Source: a virus
Virus record (IMG/VR): IMGVR_UViG_3300036651_000540
Coordinates: 1 to 34,612 of that record
Reading direction: 5' to 3' (one strand)
Length of the DNA stretch: 34,612 nt
This document shows, piece after piece, positions 22,911 through 30,263 of this stretch. A program made the translations under genes and the position numbers. Below the pieces are notes generated by a model. The model saw nothing but the letters and a program-made list of their open reading frames with translations. It was not told the origin of the DNA and ran no database searches. The first letter of the stretch is position 1. Every line of letters begins with the position of its first letter.

Positions 22911-23939
22911 TTAAGGGCAGATTGCGATCAGGTGCACGGTTTGCGCGCCTGCGGAGGTCTGGATGATCGGTATCGTCAGGCCCAAGAGGCCATTGAGCGT
23001 CAGTATCGCACGTGACATTGCAATGCTGACAGAGGTATTGCTGATTGCCGTGATTTTATGGTTGATCACCTCGTTAGCAACGCCATTCTCTGGCGTGACA
23101 CTCACCACTGGCAACTGACCAACAGCACAGGCAATCGGAAGTGTCCACACGTATGCGCCATCAGTTCCAGATGTTGCGCGAACGCGGTTGATCGTGGTGG
23201 CCGCAGGGATGATAGGGAACGTGGCAAGGGAGCCATCGCCGCGTAGGTATTGAGCGGTCGTTCCGCTGGGGGTTCCGAATTTCCCCACTAGCCCAGTAGT
23301 CAATGCGCTCTGTGTAGCATAGGTACTGGATGCGGTCGAAGTTGTCAGGTACGGCGTCAGGGCCGAGGCAGAAATGTAACCGGCAGGATTTGCGGCGCTA
23401 TATGGCGTGAACCCGATTGCCGCGTTGATCTGCGTGGGCGTCACAGAAGTCAGGTAGCCGGCTGGGTTGGTCGCAAGCGGGTAATATGCAGCGGAAGTTT
23501 CCATTGAGCTAGCAACGCCGAGTAGCGAGCGCATGGCAGAAGCATCGGTGGCAGTGAGGATTGATCGCCCAGCGCCGGTTGCATCGCTGATTTGCGCCGC
23601 TGTGTGCGTGTGCGTGATATTTGCCTTTGCTGCTAGTGCAGTGGTGAGCGCTGAGGCTGTCGCGTATGTTCCTGGGGTTACGCCAAGGTTCCCGCTTGCG
23701 TCAACGCCCAGTGTTGGGTTTAGCTTACGGCAACTCGCCAGAATGTAATCTGTGGTGCTTTCAAAAACCCCCTTTTCGCGTGCACTCAGGCAGAAAGGGC
23801 CGTCTGGCTCAAAAAAAACTGTGCGCCGACCTGAATGAATTTCGTCAGGGTCGTCCATATCGACGTATTCGCGAGTTGTTATTTGCGCCGAGCAAATCGC
23901 ACTGAATGCCAGCAGCCCCAGCAAGATAATTTTTTTCAT
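22911..23939 (-). CDS. Tail fibre protein with apparent Sec signal peptide
   Basis: The start ATG at 23939 gives 342 aa beginning MKKIILLGLLAFSAICSAQ, a textbook signal peptide. The frame also extends upstream through the 49-aa gene region, which is less likely. The middle contains repeated collagen-free fibre phrases: 'ALAAKANITHTHTAAQISDATGAGR', 'NPAGYLTSVTPTQINAAIGFTPYSAANPAGYI', which are typical of betaproteobacterial phage fibres, and the end is a compact beta domain. A signal peptide on a virion fibre is unusual. Confidence 0.7.
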   Translation of the reverse strand: MKKIILLGLLAFSAICSAQITTREYVDMDDPDEIHSGRRTVFFEPDGPFCLSAREKGVFESTTDYILASCRKLNPTLGVDASGNLGVTPGTYATASALTTALAAKANITHTHTAAQISDATGAGRSILTATDASAMRSLLGVASSMETSAAYYPLATNPAGYLTSVTPTQINAAIGFTPYSAANPAGYISASALTPYLTTSTASSTYATQSALTTGLVGKFGTPSGTTAQYLRGDGSLATFPIIPAATTINRVRATSGTDGAYVWTLPIACAVGQLPVVSVTPENGVANEVINHKITAISNTSVSIAMSRAILTLNGLLGLTIPIIQTSAGAQTVHLIAICP

Positions 23940-23946
23940 AACGGTC

Positions 23947-24096
23947 CTATGGTTCATCATCGACATGTGGAGGCGGCGGCATGTCATCACCGGTGCTAAC
24001 AACGATTCTGCTGATATCGCGCCACACATGCTTAGGGTCCGGGATAGCGTCAATTTGCTCTTCCGCATTTGCCATATCGGTAAGTATCTTAATCAT
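23947..24096 (-). CDS. 49-aa small protein in the fibre block
   Basis: ATG at 24096 overlaps the stop of the 263-aa gene (ATGA), and its TAG lies seven bases before the signal-peptide start. The peptide is acidic and ends in 'DDMPPPPHVDDEP'. Coupling supports translation; function unknown. Confidence 0.5.
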   Translation of the reverse strand: MIKILTDMANAEEQIDAIPDPKHVWRDISRIVVSTGDDMPPPPHVDDEP

Positions 24097-24884
24097 GCCG
24101 GCCATACCTCAATTTTCATGTACTCAATAACAAGATAGTCTGTGTCGCTGCTCAACTGCCCAGTGTAGGACATGACTTGACTCAAAGCAGTGTTGACATT
24201 GGTATTTGTCATGGATTGGGAGACGCCGACGCTCGGCCCAATTGCAGCCGCGCCCCCAGCGTTCTTTTGGAAGCTTACGCCTGAATTGACAACGTTCGTT
24301 TCAAATCGTGAGCAGGCAATTGTGCTGCCAGCGCTAGTAAGCAAGAGCTGCCCCGCGAGGCGCTGTCGGTATGTTTTTGTTGCTCCACCGCTAAATGAAG
24401 AAGTTACCCAAAGGGTCCGTAAATGACCCCACGGACCCATCGCATTTGCGGGAATACTGATCGCACAAAGTGTTATTTCAGAAAGGTCTTGCACATATGT
24501 GGAGCCAGCAGTGCCGGAGAATTGAATAGGGGTTGCCGGTGGAACTGGGGTGCCCGACGTATAAATATTGTTGTAGATTCGCCCCGCCGTAGTGGTGGTC
24601 ATAATGCACCAATATAAGCCTGCTGGAACTCCTGCGCCGATGGAATTGGCGGGGAAGTAAAGGTACAAGCCTTGGCTGTAAATCATTCCCATCTGGCGAC
24701 CAAGGGTAAGTACACCATCTGCGCCAATCGTGCCGCCAGACCCAATGCCGATAGTCGTACCCATCTGCATAAGCGCATATGGCATCTTGAGCGAAGCGCC
24801 AGCCGGGTCTTTTAACCCGCCGAATTCACCGCCTGGGAGCGTGACAATGCCAACGCCGCCACCGTTTTTGTTAGGCCAGCTCAT
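24093..24884 (-). CDS. Tail fibre-associated virion protein, 263 aa
   Basis: Starts MSWPN, like the 921-aa fibre. Glycine-rich N-terminus (NGGGVGIVTLPGGEFGG) followed by a beta-rich body with 'GLYLYFPANSIGAGVPAGLYWCIMTTTTAGRIYNN', a pattern seen in phage tail adhesins or head fibres. It is the first gene of the fibre block and presumably a virion surface protein; exact place unknown. No strong ribosome-binding site is visible. Confidence 0.65.
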   Translation of the reverse strand: MSWPNKNGGGVGIVTLPGGEFGGLKDPAGASLKMPYALMQMGTTIGIGSGGTIGADGVLTLGRQMGMIYSQGLYLYFPANSIGAGVPAGLYWCIMTTTTAGRIYNNIYTSGTPVPPATPIQFSGTAGSTYVQDLSEITLCAISIPANAMGPWGHLRTLWVTSSFSGGATKTYRQRLAGQLLLTSAGSTIACSRFETNVVNSGVSFQKNAGGAAAIGPSVGVSQSMTNTNVNTALSQVMSYTGQLSSDTDYLVIEYMKIEVWPA

Positions 24885-24920
24885 CGCATGCTCACCATAT
24901 AACCGCCCTTCGTTTCGGAA

Positions 24921-24958
24921 TAAAAAGAGCCGCCAGAAGTCCGAGACTGCTAGCGGCT
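24921..24958 (-). terminator. Intrinsic terminator after the replication unit
   Basis: 9-bp stem with one G-T pair (24928-24936 with 24950-24958) and, on the minus strand, CTTTTTATT behind it. It separates the replication genes from the fibre block. Confidence 0.75.
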
Positions 24959-25002
24959 AAGAAGCGGCGTGACGCGCCTGCCTCGGAGAAGATTCTATGA
25001 TA

Positions 25003-25494
25003 CTACAATTTTTCTTCCTCTCGATAAACATTCCCTTCGTCAATGCGCTTGCGCACAAGGACCATGGCTGCGACCAGTTCGCGCTTGCTCACAAGCTTTA
25101 TTTGGGCGTCGTGGCATTCCAAGGCGTACTTCACATCGCGCAGCGCTTCGCCGTCGAGCCGAAAATTTCCGCTCGTCTTGCTGCGGATTTTGGCGCGAAA
25201 CAGGCCGTCAAGCGCCCGAACGAAATCCTCTTCGTATTCCTCGCCAATGACCGTCTCGGATAGTGCCATGCCAATATTTAGCGCGCATACCACGCAGGAC
25301 CAATGCTCTTCATCGGCACTGCCGCGTGCGAGGTTTTCCAGCGACAGCCAGTAGGCAACGCCCAAATCGGTTTGCTGGTCGCCTCGCAGGCAGGCCGACG
25401 CCTCACCACGCGCCCCGATCTGCGCCAGGGCGACAAGCCCGCCGCCAGGATGCACCTGCTTGGGCCTGTACTTTTTCGAGCGCTTGGCTTTCAT
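25003..25494 (-). CDS. Hypothetical protein, 163 aa, end of replication unit
   Basis: Basic N-terminus (MKAKRSKKYRPKQVHPGGG) followed by a helical domain with 'AYWLSLENLARGSADEEHWSCVVCALNIGMAL' and a helical end. A common small phage protein layout next to replication genes; function unknown. ATGA overlap with the gene at 25491. Confidence 0.7.
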   Translation of the reverse strand: MKAKRSKKYRPKQVHPGGGLVALAQIGARGEASACLRGDQQTDLGVAYWLSLENLARGSADEEHWSCVVCALNIGMALSETVIGEEYEEDFVRALDGLFRAKIRSKTSGNFRLDGEALRDVKYALECHDAQIKLVSKRELVAAMVLVRKRIDEGNVYREEEKL

Positions 25495-25838
25495 ACGCCA
25501 TGCCTCGATGGGATCGCATCGCGCTCGGCCTTGAGCCGCGCATACAACTCTCGGCGGTGGTTGTCCACCTTGAGAGGCAGCGTTGCCTTCACTTCCTCAT
25601 TCATGCGGCGCTCGGCGTTGATCTGCGCTGCCGATGGGACGTAGAAGGCCACGGCCCGGTTGTTACGCTGCGGAGCGTGGCGAATCTTGCCCGAGTTCGC
25701 CATTTCATTCAAAAGCGCCGACATGGCCGCATCGCCTACCTTGAACTTCTTTGCCAGCGAACTGACAACGACGACCTCGCCGCCCTTGCTGCGCATCCAC
25801 GCCAAAATCTTTTCTTCGTATGAGGTCTGTTCTTGCAT
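25491..25838 (-). CDS. Winged-helix DNA-binding protein, 115 aa
   Basis: Residues about 8-70 form a winged helix: 'KILAWMRSKGGEVVVVSSLAKKFKVGDAAMSALLNEMANSGKIRHAPQRNNRAVAFYVP', with recognition helix in the middle and a basic wing. The C-terminus is a charged helix. Likely a small regulator or replication accessory. Confidence 0.7.
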   Translation of the reverse strand: MQEQTSYEEKILAWMRSKGGEVVVVSSLAKKFKVGDAAMSALLNEMANSGKIRHAPQRNNRAVAFYVPSAAQINAERRMNEEVKATLPLKVDNHRRELYARLKAERDAIPSRHGV

Positions 25839-25850
25839 TTTTATTACTCC

Positions 25851-26045
25851 TTAAATCGCGTCTGCACGCTTTGGTACTTCTCGGCCCATTGCCTCGTAGG
25901 CCAAGGGTATTTGAAATGGATGCAGGGTCTTATCGCCCTGCTCGTGCCGGTAAATTATCCGCTTGGCCCATGCCCGGAAATCATAGCCAGCGGTGGTGTT
26001 GAAAGGGTAGCGGGAATTTGCCTCATGGAATGCTGCGGCGCTCAT
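25851..26045 (-). CDS. Hypothetical protein, 64 aa
   Basis: ATGA overlap with the DnaC-like gene. 'YDFRAWAKRIIYRHEQGDKTLHPFQIPLAYEAMGREVPKR' is a small basic helical protein found next to helicase-loader genes in phages. It may be a helper of the loader; that is only inferred from position. Confidence 0.65.
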   Translation of the reverse strand: MSAAAFHEANSRYPFNTTAGYDFRAWAKRIIYRHEQGDKTLHPFQIPLAYEAMGREVPKRADAI

Positions 26046-26845
26046 TTTCGCGCCTTCTTGACGCGCCAGTCATCCCAAGAGAAAGTAACAAACGTTGCGC
26101 GCTCACTCAACCGGCTCATTACTCGCGGCCCCAACAGCTCCACCAATTCAAGGCCAGGAAGGTTGGTGAGCAAGATCGTAGGGCGCATGTCACGATAGCG
26201 TCGGTTGATGATGTCGGTCAGCGTCATTTGCTCATCCGCGGTGCCGCGCTGCACGCCGACTTCATCGATCACCAGCAGGTCAATGCTCGACAGCAGGTGC
26301 ATCATCGATTCTTCGGACCGCTCCGCGCTTTTGTGCCACGTACCGCGAACAGCGCGCAGCAGATCAGAGGTATCCATGTACATCGCCGTGCCACGCCTTA
26401 AAACGGCCTGTGCGACGGCCAAAGCAAGATGGCTCTTACCGGTGCCAGTCATGCCGCCGAAGACGAGGCAGCGGCCTTCTGGCGCTGTCTTGGACCAGAA
26501 TTCATCAGCAAAGCTCTTCGCTACATCATGGGCCCTCTGCATTTCTGCATTTTCGATAACGAACGTGTCGAATGAGCGGCCAGTGAAAGCAGCAGGGATG
26601 CCGGCAGCACTCAGCTTCTCTTCGATACGTTTCTGGCGCTTTACCTCTTCCGCTGCCCGGGCATTAGCATCTTCCTGCTCACGCACGGTCTTGTTGCACT
26701 TGGAGCAACCGAACCAGCGGATAGCATCCTCACGGCCAGTGAGCGAGCCGCCCATTTCCTGGTGCGCACCGTGCACATCGCACTGTGCAGCACGGTACTT
26801 CGTTACCGGCGTTGGCGTGTAATCTGAAAAGTTTTTGAAGGTCAT
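26042..26845 (-). CDS. DnaC/IstB-type helicase loader ATPase
   Basis: A 267-aa AAA+ protein. Two CxxC pairs in the first 60 residues (QC..H, GCSKCNKT) suggest a zinc finger; Walker A GGMTGTGKS at 130-138, Walker B LLVIDEVG at 190-197, then 'TDIINRRYRDMRPTILLTNL' (sensor 1) and 'RVMSRLSERA' (arginine box). It would load the replicative helicase at the phage origin. It immediately follows the initiator-like gene. Confidence 0.85.
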   Translation of the reverse strand: MTFKNFSDYTPTPVTKYRAAQCDVHGAHQEMGGSLTGREDAIRWFGCSKCNKTVREQEDANARAAEEVKRQKRIEEKLSAAGIPAAFTGRSFDTFVIENAEMQRAHDVAKSFADEFWSKTAPEGRCLVFGGMTGTGKSHLALAVAQAVLRRGTAMYMDTSDLLRAVRGTWHKSAERSEESMMHLLSSIDLLVIDEVGVQRGTADEQMTLTDIINRRYRDMRPTILLTNLPGLELVELLGPRVMSRLSERATFVTFSWDDWRVKKARK

Positions 26846-26848
26846 GGC

Positions 26849-27619
26849 CTAGCTCGCAAATGGGTCATCAAATTTTGGCGCGTTACCGCCAAGGTTGTTC
26901 ATCGAAGGTCTTGCAGGTGCCTTGGGGGCTGCGCGGTTCACGCTCAACTGGTCCCACTTCTCCCGCAGCTTGGAGGGCGAAAGAATGTTCCTGCACCAGA
27001 ACGTGTCTTTCGTGGCCCACTGCAGCAACTCGCAGATTTCGTGGTGCGTCCGCTTGTCCACCTCCCGCATCAGCCTTACATCGTCACCCCATGTGTTCCA
27101 GTTCGGAGGCTTGGCAGTCGGCAGGACGTTGAGGATTTGCCCGTACAGCCATCTTGCACACTTCTCATCCTCGTCCGAATGACGCCGGGTTTTTCGGCGC
27201 TCTTCGGACTCGTCTTTGGTTCTTGGTTCTTGGTTCTTGGTTAGTGGTTTATGGTTAGGTGGCGGTTCGTCCACGTCTGGTGCACGGTTCGTGCTCTTTT
27301 TCTTACGATTCGCCTCCCTTTCGATAGCGATTCGTTGATTGACCTCTGCTTTTTTGTGGTAGTCCTGTAGGTCTTCTTCGATCCGACTTTGAACATAAAT
27401 GCCATCACGGAGCGTGAAAAACTTCTTCAAAACGAACTCTACGGCCTCTATCTCTGCCGACGAAGACGCCCACGTCCATTCAATAGCCTCTTCCATCGTG
27501 GGAAATCGCTCACGGTCGTAGCACGCATCAATCAAGAGCGTGTACGAACCGTGCTGCAACATGGATAAGCGACCGGCCTTTTTCGCATAGTCACCAATGT
27601 TTCGTTTGTAGTAATGCAT
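26849..27619 (-). CDS. Replication initiator-like protein (DUF1376)
   Basis: The ATG at 27619 (MHYYKRNIGDYAKKAGRL) with GGAGCGGAA upstream is preferred over a TTG at 27640; 256 aa. Residues 1-95 are the DUF1376 domain ('SYTLLIDACYDRERFPT', 'IEAVEFVLKKFF'). A basic, Pro/Asn-rich linker encoded by heptamer repeats follows, then a C-terminal domain with 'WNTWGDDVRLMREVDKRTHHEICELLQWATKDTFW'. By neighbours (helicase loader directly behind) it acts at the origin, like lambda O in role. Confidence 0.75.
   Translation of the reverse strand: MHYYKRNIGDYAKKAGRLSMLQHGSYTLLIDACYDRERFPTMEEAIEWTWASSSAEIEAVEFVLKKFFTLRDGIYVQSRIEEDLQDYHKKAEVNQRIAIEREANRKKKSTNRAPDVDEPPPNHKPLTKNQEPRTKDESEERRKTRRHSDEDEKCARWLYGQILNVLPTAKPPNWNTWGDDVRLMREVDKRTHHEICELLQWATKDTFWCRNILSPSKLREKWDQLSVNRAAPKAPARPSMNNLGGNAPKFDDPFAS
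27216..27257 (+). repeat. Six tandem heptamers (TTGGTTC type), possible origin iterons
   Basis: Units TTGGTTC x3, TTGGTTA, GTGGTTT, ATGGTTA at an exact 7-base period, inside the initiator-like gene. Lambda-type initiator genes carry origin iterons at the same relative place. Confidence 0.7.
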
Positions 27620-27636
27620 TTCCGCTCCGAGACGAA

Positions 27637-28434
27637 TCAAATCCCGCTTGATGCGATGAGTTCGCTTAAATCAATTTTCCCGATGTTCTCGATGAACTTG
27701 GAAATGTCGCCAGAATGGCAACCGATGGCTGCGCCCTTAATCAACTCGGAAATCGCAAGATCGCGCTTGCTCGGGCCGGCCTTCTTCTTGATGATCTTGG
27801 CGGTAACCTTCTTGCCGCCAGATTCCTTCTTGAGTTCGGTGATTACCTTGCCGGTCTTGGTGCCGTGCTGCCTGAGAAGCTTTGCTGCCACCGTGCCGGA
27901 AATGTTCCCGGCGTTGATGTGGTCCTTTACATCGGTGTTTGCCTCTTGCAGCGCGAGGCACATTTTGATGTGGCCTACCGATAGGCCGCAGCGGTCCGCG
28001 ATCTTCTTTTCGTCCCAGCCCAAGCGCAGCAAGGATTGATAGTCGCGGCCCTGCTCGTGTGGAGGGATGCCGTTCTCATGAGCCGTGGTGATCTTGTGGC
28101 AGATGGCATCACCGTCATCGCCCCGGAACTGGATAGCGGACAGGTGCGGGATTTCGACGCCCTCGGCAATCAGTTCACGGGTGGCGATAAGGCGGTGTTC
28201 GCCATCGACCATCACGATACGGCCCACATCAACGCGCACGAAGATGGGAGGGATGATCGCGCCGTTACGCATCGAAATCTTGAACGACTCCACGCGATCA
28301 CGGTTAATCGGGCGATTGAACCCTGGCTCGACTTCGATCAAATGCGGCGCGACCTTGAATGCAGTCTCTTTGCCGATTTCTTCGCCGTGGATTTTCTTCT
28401 CAGCGGCTACTTTAAGGGATACAAACTTTTCCAT
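27637..28434 (-). CDS. ParB/Srx-fold DNA-binding protein
   Basis: Start ATG at 28434 (MEKFVSLKVAAEKK) after AAAGGATTG; 265 aa. The ParB N-terminal fold is shown by 'NRDRVESFKISMRNGAIIPPIFVRVD' and the conserved DGEHR box at 77-81. A KorB-like helix-turn-helix follows ('DYQSLLRLGWDEKKIADRCGLSVGHIKMCLAL'), then a lysine-rich linker and short C-terminal helix. No ParA is nearby, so a regulatory or replication role is more likely than partition. Confidence 0.8.
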   Translation of the reverse strand: MEKFVSLKVAAEKKIHGEEIGKETAFKVAPHLIEVEPGFNRPINRDRVESFKISMRNGAIIPPIFVRVDVGRIVMVDGEHRLIATRELIAEGVEIPHLSAIQFRGDDGDAICHKITTAHENGIPPHEQGRDYQSLLRLGWDEKKIADRCGLSVGHIKMCLALQEANTDVKDHINAGNISGTVAAKLLRQHGTKTGKVITELKKESGGKKVTAKIIKKKAGPSKRDLAISELIKGAAIGCHSGDISKFIENIGKIDLSELIASSGI

Positions 28435-28609
28435 GCGACAATCCTTTAGGCTGCACGCTAAACCGGGTCGCATTCCCTAGACAAGACGGCGAGCGCCATT
28501 GATGGGTCCGGTAAAACGTGCAGTCTGAAAGATTCATGTTGAAATTCTTGTCTAAATAGGCCGCGACAGCCTGAGCTTTTATTGTAGGTCAATTCCTACC
28601 TTGCCGCAA
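28435..28609 (-). promoter_or_regulatory. Promoter and structured leader of the ParB-like gene
   Basis: Promoter on the minus strand: TTGCGG (28604-28609), 17-base spacer, TACAAT (28581-28586). The leader then holds two interleaved inverted repeats: CTGCACG (28451-28457) with CGTGCAG (28517-28523), and TAGACAAGA (28478-28486) with TCTTGTCTA (28546-28554). Confidence 0.65.
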
Positions 28610-29065
28610 TTAAAGATTTATTCTCTCAACTTCCTCGGGGAAAGTTTTCGATAGCTGTGGCGGTGAGACAACAACGGTCAGAGGCAATGCCCATGCTGCG
28701 AGGCGCTGGCGGCGCTTTGCCATGACTTCTCGCTGGCGCTGCTCGTAGGCTGCGCGAATCTCTGCGCGGCGTCCGGGGTGGCGCTCATTGAAACGGCGCT
28801 GGTAGTCGGCCTCGTCAAGTGCTGGCGGGCGGGGCCGGTCTTTCTCCAATCCCGTGACCTTGAGCTTGTAGAGCGGCCGGCGAGCGCCGTTGCCCTTCTG
28901 TCTTCGCCACTGGCTGATGTAGAGCAAGCCCTCGTCGTGCAGGATCAGAAGCCATTTGCCCGCGCTAGAAACGGCCACGCCAGCGCGCTTTGCCACTTGG
29001 CTACGGATGCCAGGGAGCGCCGCTAAAACCTTGTCACGGTGCGATGGGCGGCCAATCTTAGCCAT
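28610..29065 (-). CDS. Winged-helix DNA-binding protein, 151 aa
   Basis: Start ATG at 29065 (MAKIGRPSHRDKVLAAL) with GGGAG upstream. Residues about 10-60 form a helix-turn-helix ('AALPGIRSQVAKRAGVAVSSAGKWLLILHDEGLLYISQW') and the rest is basic and arginine-rich, ending 'FPEEVERINL'. It lies upstream of the ParB-like gene, with its stop next to that gene's promoter. Probably a phage regulator or replication accessory. Confidence 0.75.
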   Translation of the reverse strand: MAKIGRPSHRDKVLAALPGIRSQVAKRAGVAVSSAGKWLLILHDEGLLYISQWRRQKGNGARRPLYKLKVTGLEKDRPRPPALDEADYQRRFNERHPGRRAEIRAAYEQRQREVMAKRRQRLAAWALPLTVVVSPPQLSKTFPEEVERINL

Positions 29066-29168
29066 TGGAGGCTCCCGCAACGCGCCAGATCACAGCCGCC
29101 CACAGCGCGCAGCACAGACCCAGCGCAATGACGACTTCCCACTTGATACGTTTAGCAAGGTTCAGCAT
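29058..29168 (-). CDS. 36-aa single-helix membrane peptide
   Basis: ATG at 29168 with AGGATTTACAA upstream, overlapping neighbours on both sides. A basic N-terminus (NLAKRIKWE) and one hydrophobic helix (VVIALGLCCALWAAVIW). Short phage membrane peptide of unknown role. Confidence 0.55.
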   Translation of the reverse strand: MLNLAKRIKWEVVIALGLCCALWAAVIWRVAGASNG

Positions 29169-29350
29169 TTGTAAATCCTGTTGAAAATGGTGAGGATGAG
29201 TTCGCATTGGCGCTGGGTCAGGTGGTAAGGCTTGAGGCCGTGGCAGGACTGCGTGTGCGCTACATGCACCGCCTCTCGCTCCCACGAGGCCATACCTGTC
29301 CGCTCGTTGCTCAAGGCCCGTACCATTTGGCTAACCGAAACTGCGCTCAT
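29162..29350 (-). CDS. Hypothetical protein, 62 aa
   Basis: AGGGAGTTCGAC precedes the ATG. It reads MSAVSVSQMVRALSNERTGM and has a helical C-terminus 'QRQCELILTIFNRIYKC'. It may be a small DNA-binding helical peptide; no family is recognised. Confidence 0.6.
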   Translation of the reverse strand: MSAVSVSQMVRALSNERTGMASWEREAVHVAHTQSCHGLKPYHLTQRQCELILTIFNRIYKC

Positions 29351-29399
29351 GTCGAACTCCCTAGAAAGTTATGTTGCCTGATGGAATACTAGCGCAAAT

Positions 29400-29582
29400 T
29401 CAGCCTTTTTCAATAATATGCGCCAACGGCATGTACTCGATGCAGGCGCGCAACTCGCTGAACGGCAGCGGGTGAGGCATGTTCAACAGCGTCATCACTG
29501 CGTCATGCACCAGCTTGGCAACCTGCAAATCTCGCTCGGTGGCGGTGCCAAGATTGGCACTTTTGGGAATGGTGAGGTTCAT
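29400..29582 (-). CDS. Hypothetical protein, 60 aa, first gene of the replication unit
   Basis: Start ATG at 29582 (MNLTIPKSANLGTATERDLQVAKLVH) with AAAGGAGAAAAGC upstream; the longer frame is rejected because it runs into the promoter. It has the phage-type 'ERDLQVAKLVHDAVMTLLNMPHPLPFSELRACIEYMPLA' helical region. It lies 37 bases downstream of promoter module P3. Confidence 0.65.
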   Translation of the reverse strand: MNLTIPKSANLGTATERDLQVAKLVHDAVMTLLNMPHPLPFSELRACIEYMPLAHIIEKG

Positions 29583-29619
29583 GCTTTTCTCCTTTGTGGT
29601 TTGCGCTGCTGACGTAAGA

Positions 29620-29666
29620 ACTATAGCACCGCGATTTACGAAACGCAATCATATTATGCAAATAAA
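29620..29666 (-). promoter_or_regulatory. Early promoter module P3
   Basis: Minus strand: TTTATTT (29660-29666), TTGCGT (29643-29648), 17-base spacer, TATAGT (29620-29625), then TCTTACGTCA. It is the third copy of the module found at 17027-17073 and 33620-33666, here driving the replication genes. Confidence 0.75.
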
Positions 29667-29676
29667 TCGCGCAGTT

Positions 29677-29704
29677 GTAAAAAAGCCCGCTCAGTGGCGG
29701 GCTT
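29677..29704 (-). terminator. Intrinsic terminator after the repressor operon
   Basis: 8-bp stem AAGCCCGC / GCGGGCTT with a 6-base loop; TTTTTTAC follows on the minus strand. It ends the leftward transcript from the repressor promoter just before promoter module P3. Confidence 0.85.
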
Positions 29705-29707
29705 CGG

Positions 29708-30001
29708 TCATTCTATGGTGAGCTGGCGCTCGTCTATCGGTATGGGTATGTAGATAAACGTCTTGTCAGATTCGGTGTCGCGCTCTTCGCAATCAGGAAA
29801 ACCAGCGAGGCACGCAAGCTGGCCGGCCTGAACGCAGACCTTGGATTTCTGGCCCTTGAATAAACAACCAGAACAAGCTCGCTCGGGCTTCTTATCGTTG
29901 CGTGCAATCCACACCTTTGCAGGCGTGGCACGGTACTGCATCGTGGATGGGTCTAGCGGCGGGGCTTGGCCTATCAGGTCGCCCAAATAAGTCATTTCCA
30001 T
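29708..30001 (-). CDS. Hypothetical cysteine-containing protein, 97 aa
   Basis: ATG at 30001 with AGGAGG upstream; upstream frame extension is rejected. It has a cysteine cluster 'CSGCLFKGQKSKVCVQAGQLACLAGFPDC' (two pairs, spaced CxxC and C..C) likely to bind metal, then 'DKTFIYIPI'. A common small phage protein of this kind appears in nin-like regions. Function unknown. Confidence 0.7.
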   Translation of the reverse strand: MEMTYLGDLIGQAPPLDPSTMQYRATPAKVWIARNDKKPERACSGCLFKGQKSKVCVQAGQLACLAGFPDCEERDTESDKTFIYIPIPIDERQLTIE

Positions 30002-30011
30002 GACTGGCCTC

Positions 30012-30263
30012 CTAGCTCTGCCCGATCCAGTGCCAGCAACGTTGTGCGCCAGTTCTGATAGCAACGTTGCCGGCCTTGCGCTGCTGCTGAATAATCCTGT
30101 CGGCGCAGCGCATGGCGCTTCCGTCTCGTGATGGAACGCCCGCATTAGCCGCGATGGCCTCAATTTCAAAAGCGCGAAAATGCATACCGCTTTTCATCCG
30201 TGCGAGACATAAATCAATCACAGATTGGTCAACTTCTTTGCCGTTTACGATCATTGGTTTCAT
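30012..30263 (-). CDS. Hypothetical HTH-like protein, 83 aa
   Basis: The ATG at 30263 overlaps the ninG stop as ATGA. Pattern 'DQSVIDLCLARMKSG' then 'FEIEAIAANAGVPSRDGSAMRCADRIIQQQRKAGNV' looks like a winged-helix half, ending 'RTGAQRCWHWIGQS'. Similar small proteins are found beside ninG in phages. Confidence 0.65.
   Translation of the reverse strand: MKPMIVNGKEVDQSVIDLCLARMKSGMHFRAFEIEAIAANAGVPSRDGSAMRCADRIIQQQRKAGNVAIRTGAQRCWHWIGQS

Noticed and set aside
28412-28537. 41-codon upstream frame overlapping the ParB-like start
   Set aside because: No convincing ribosome-binding site; the region is better explained by the interleaved repeats.
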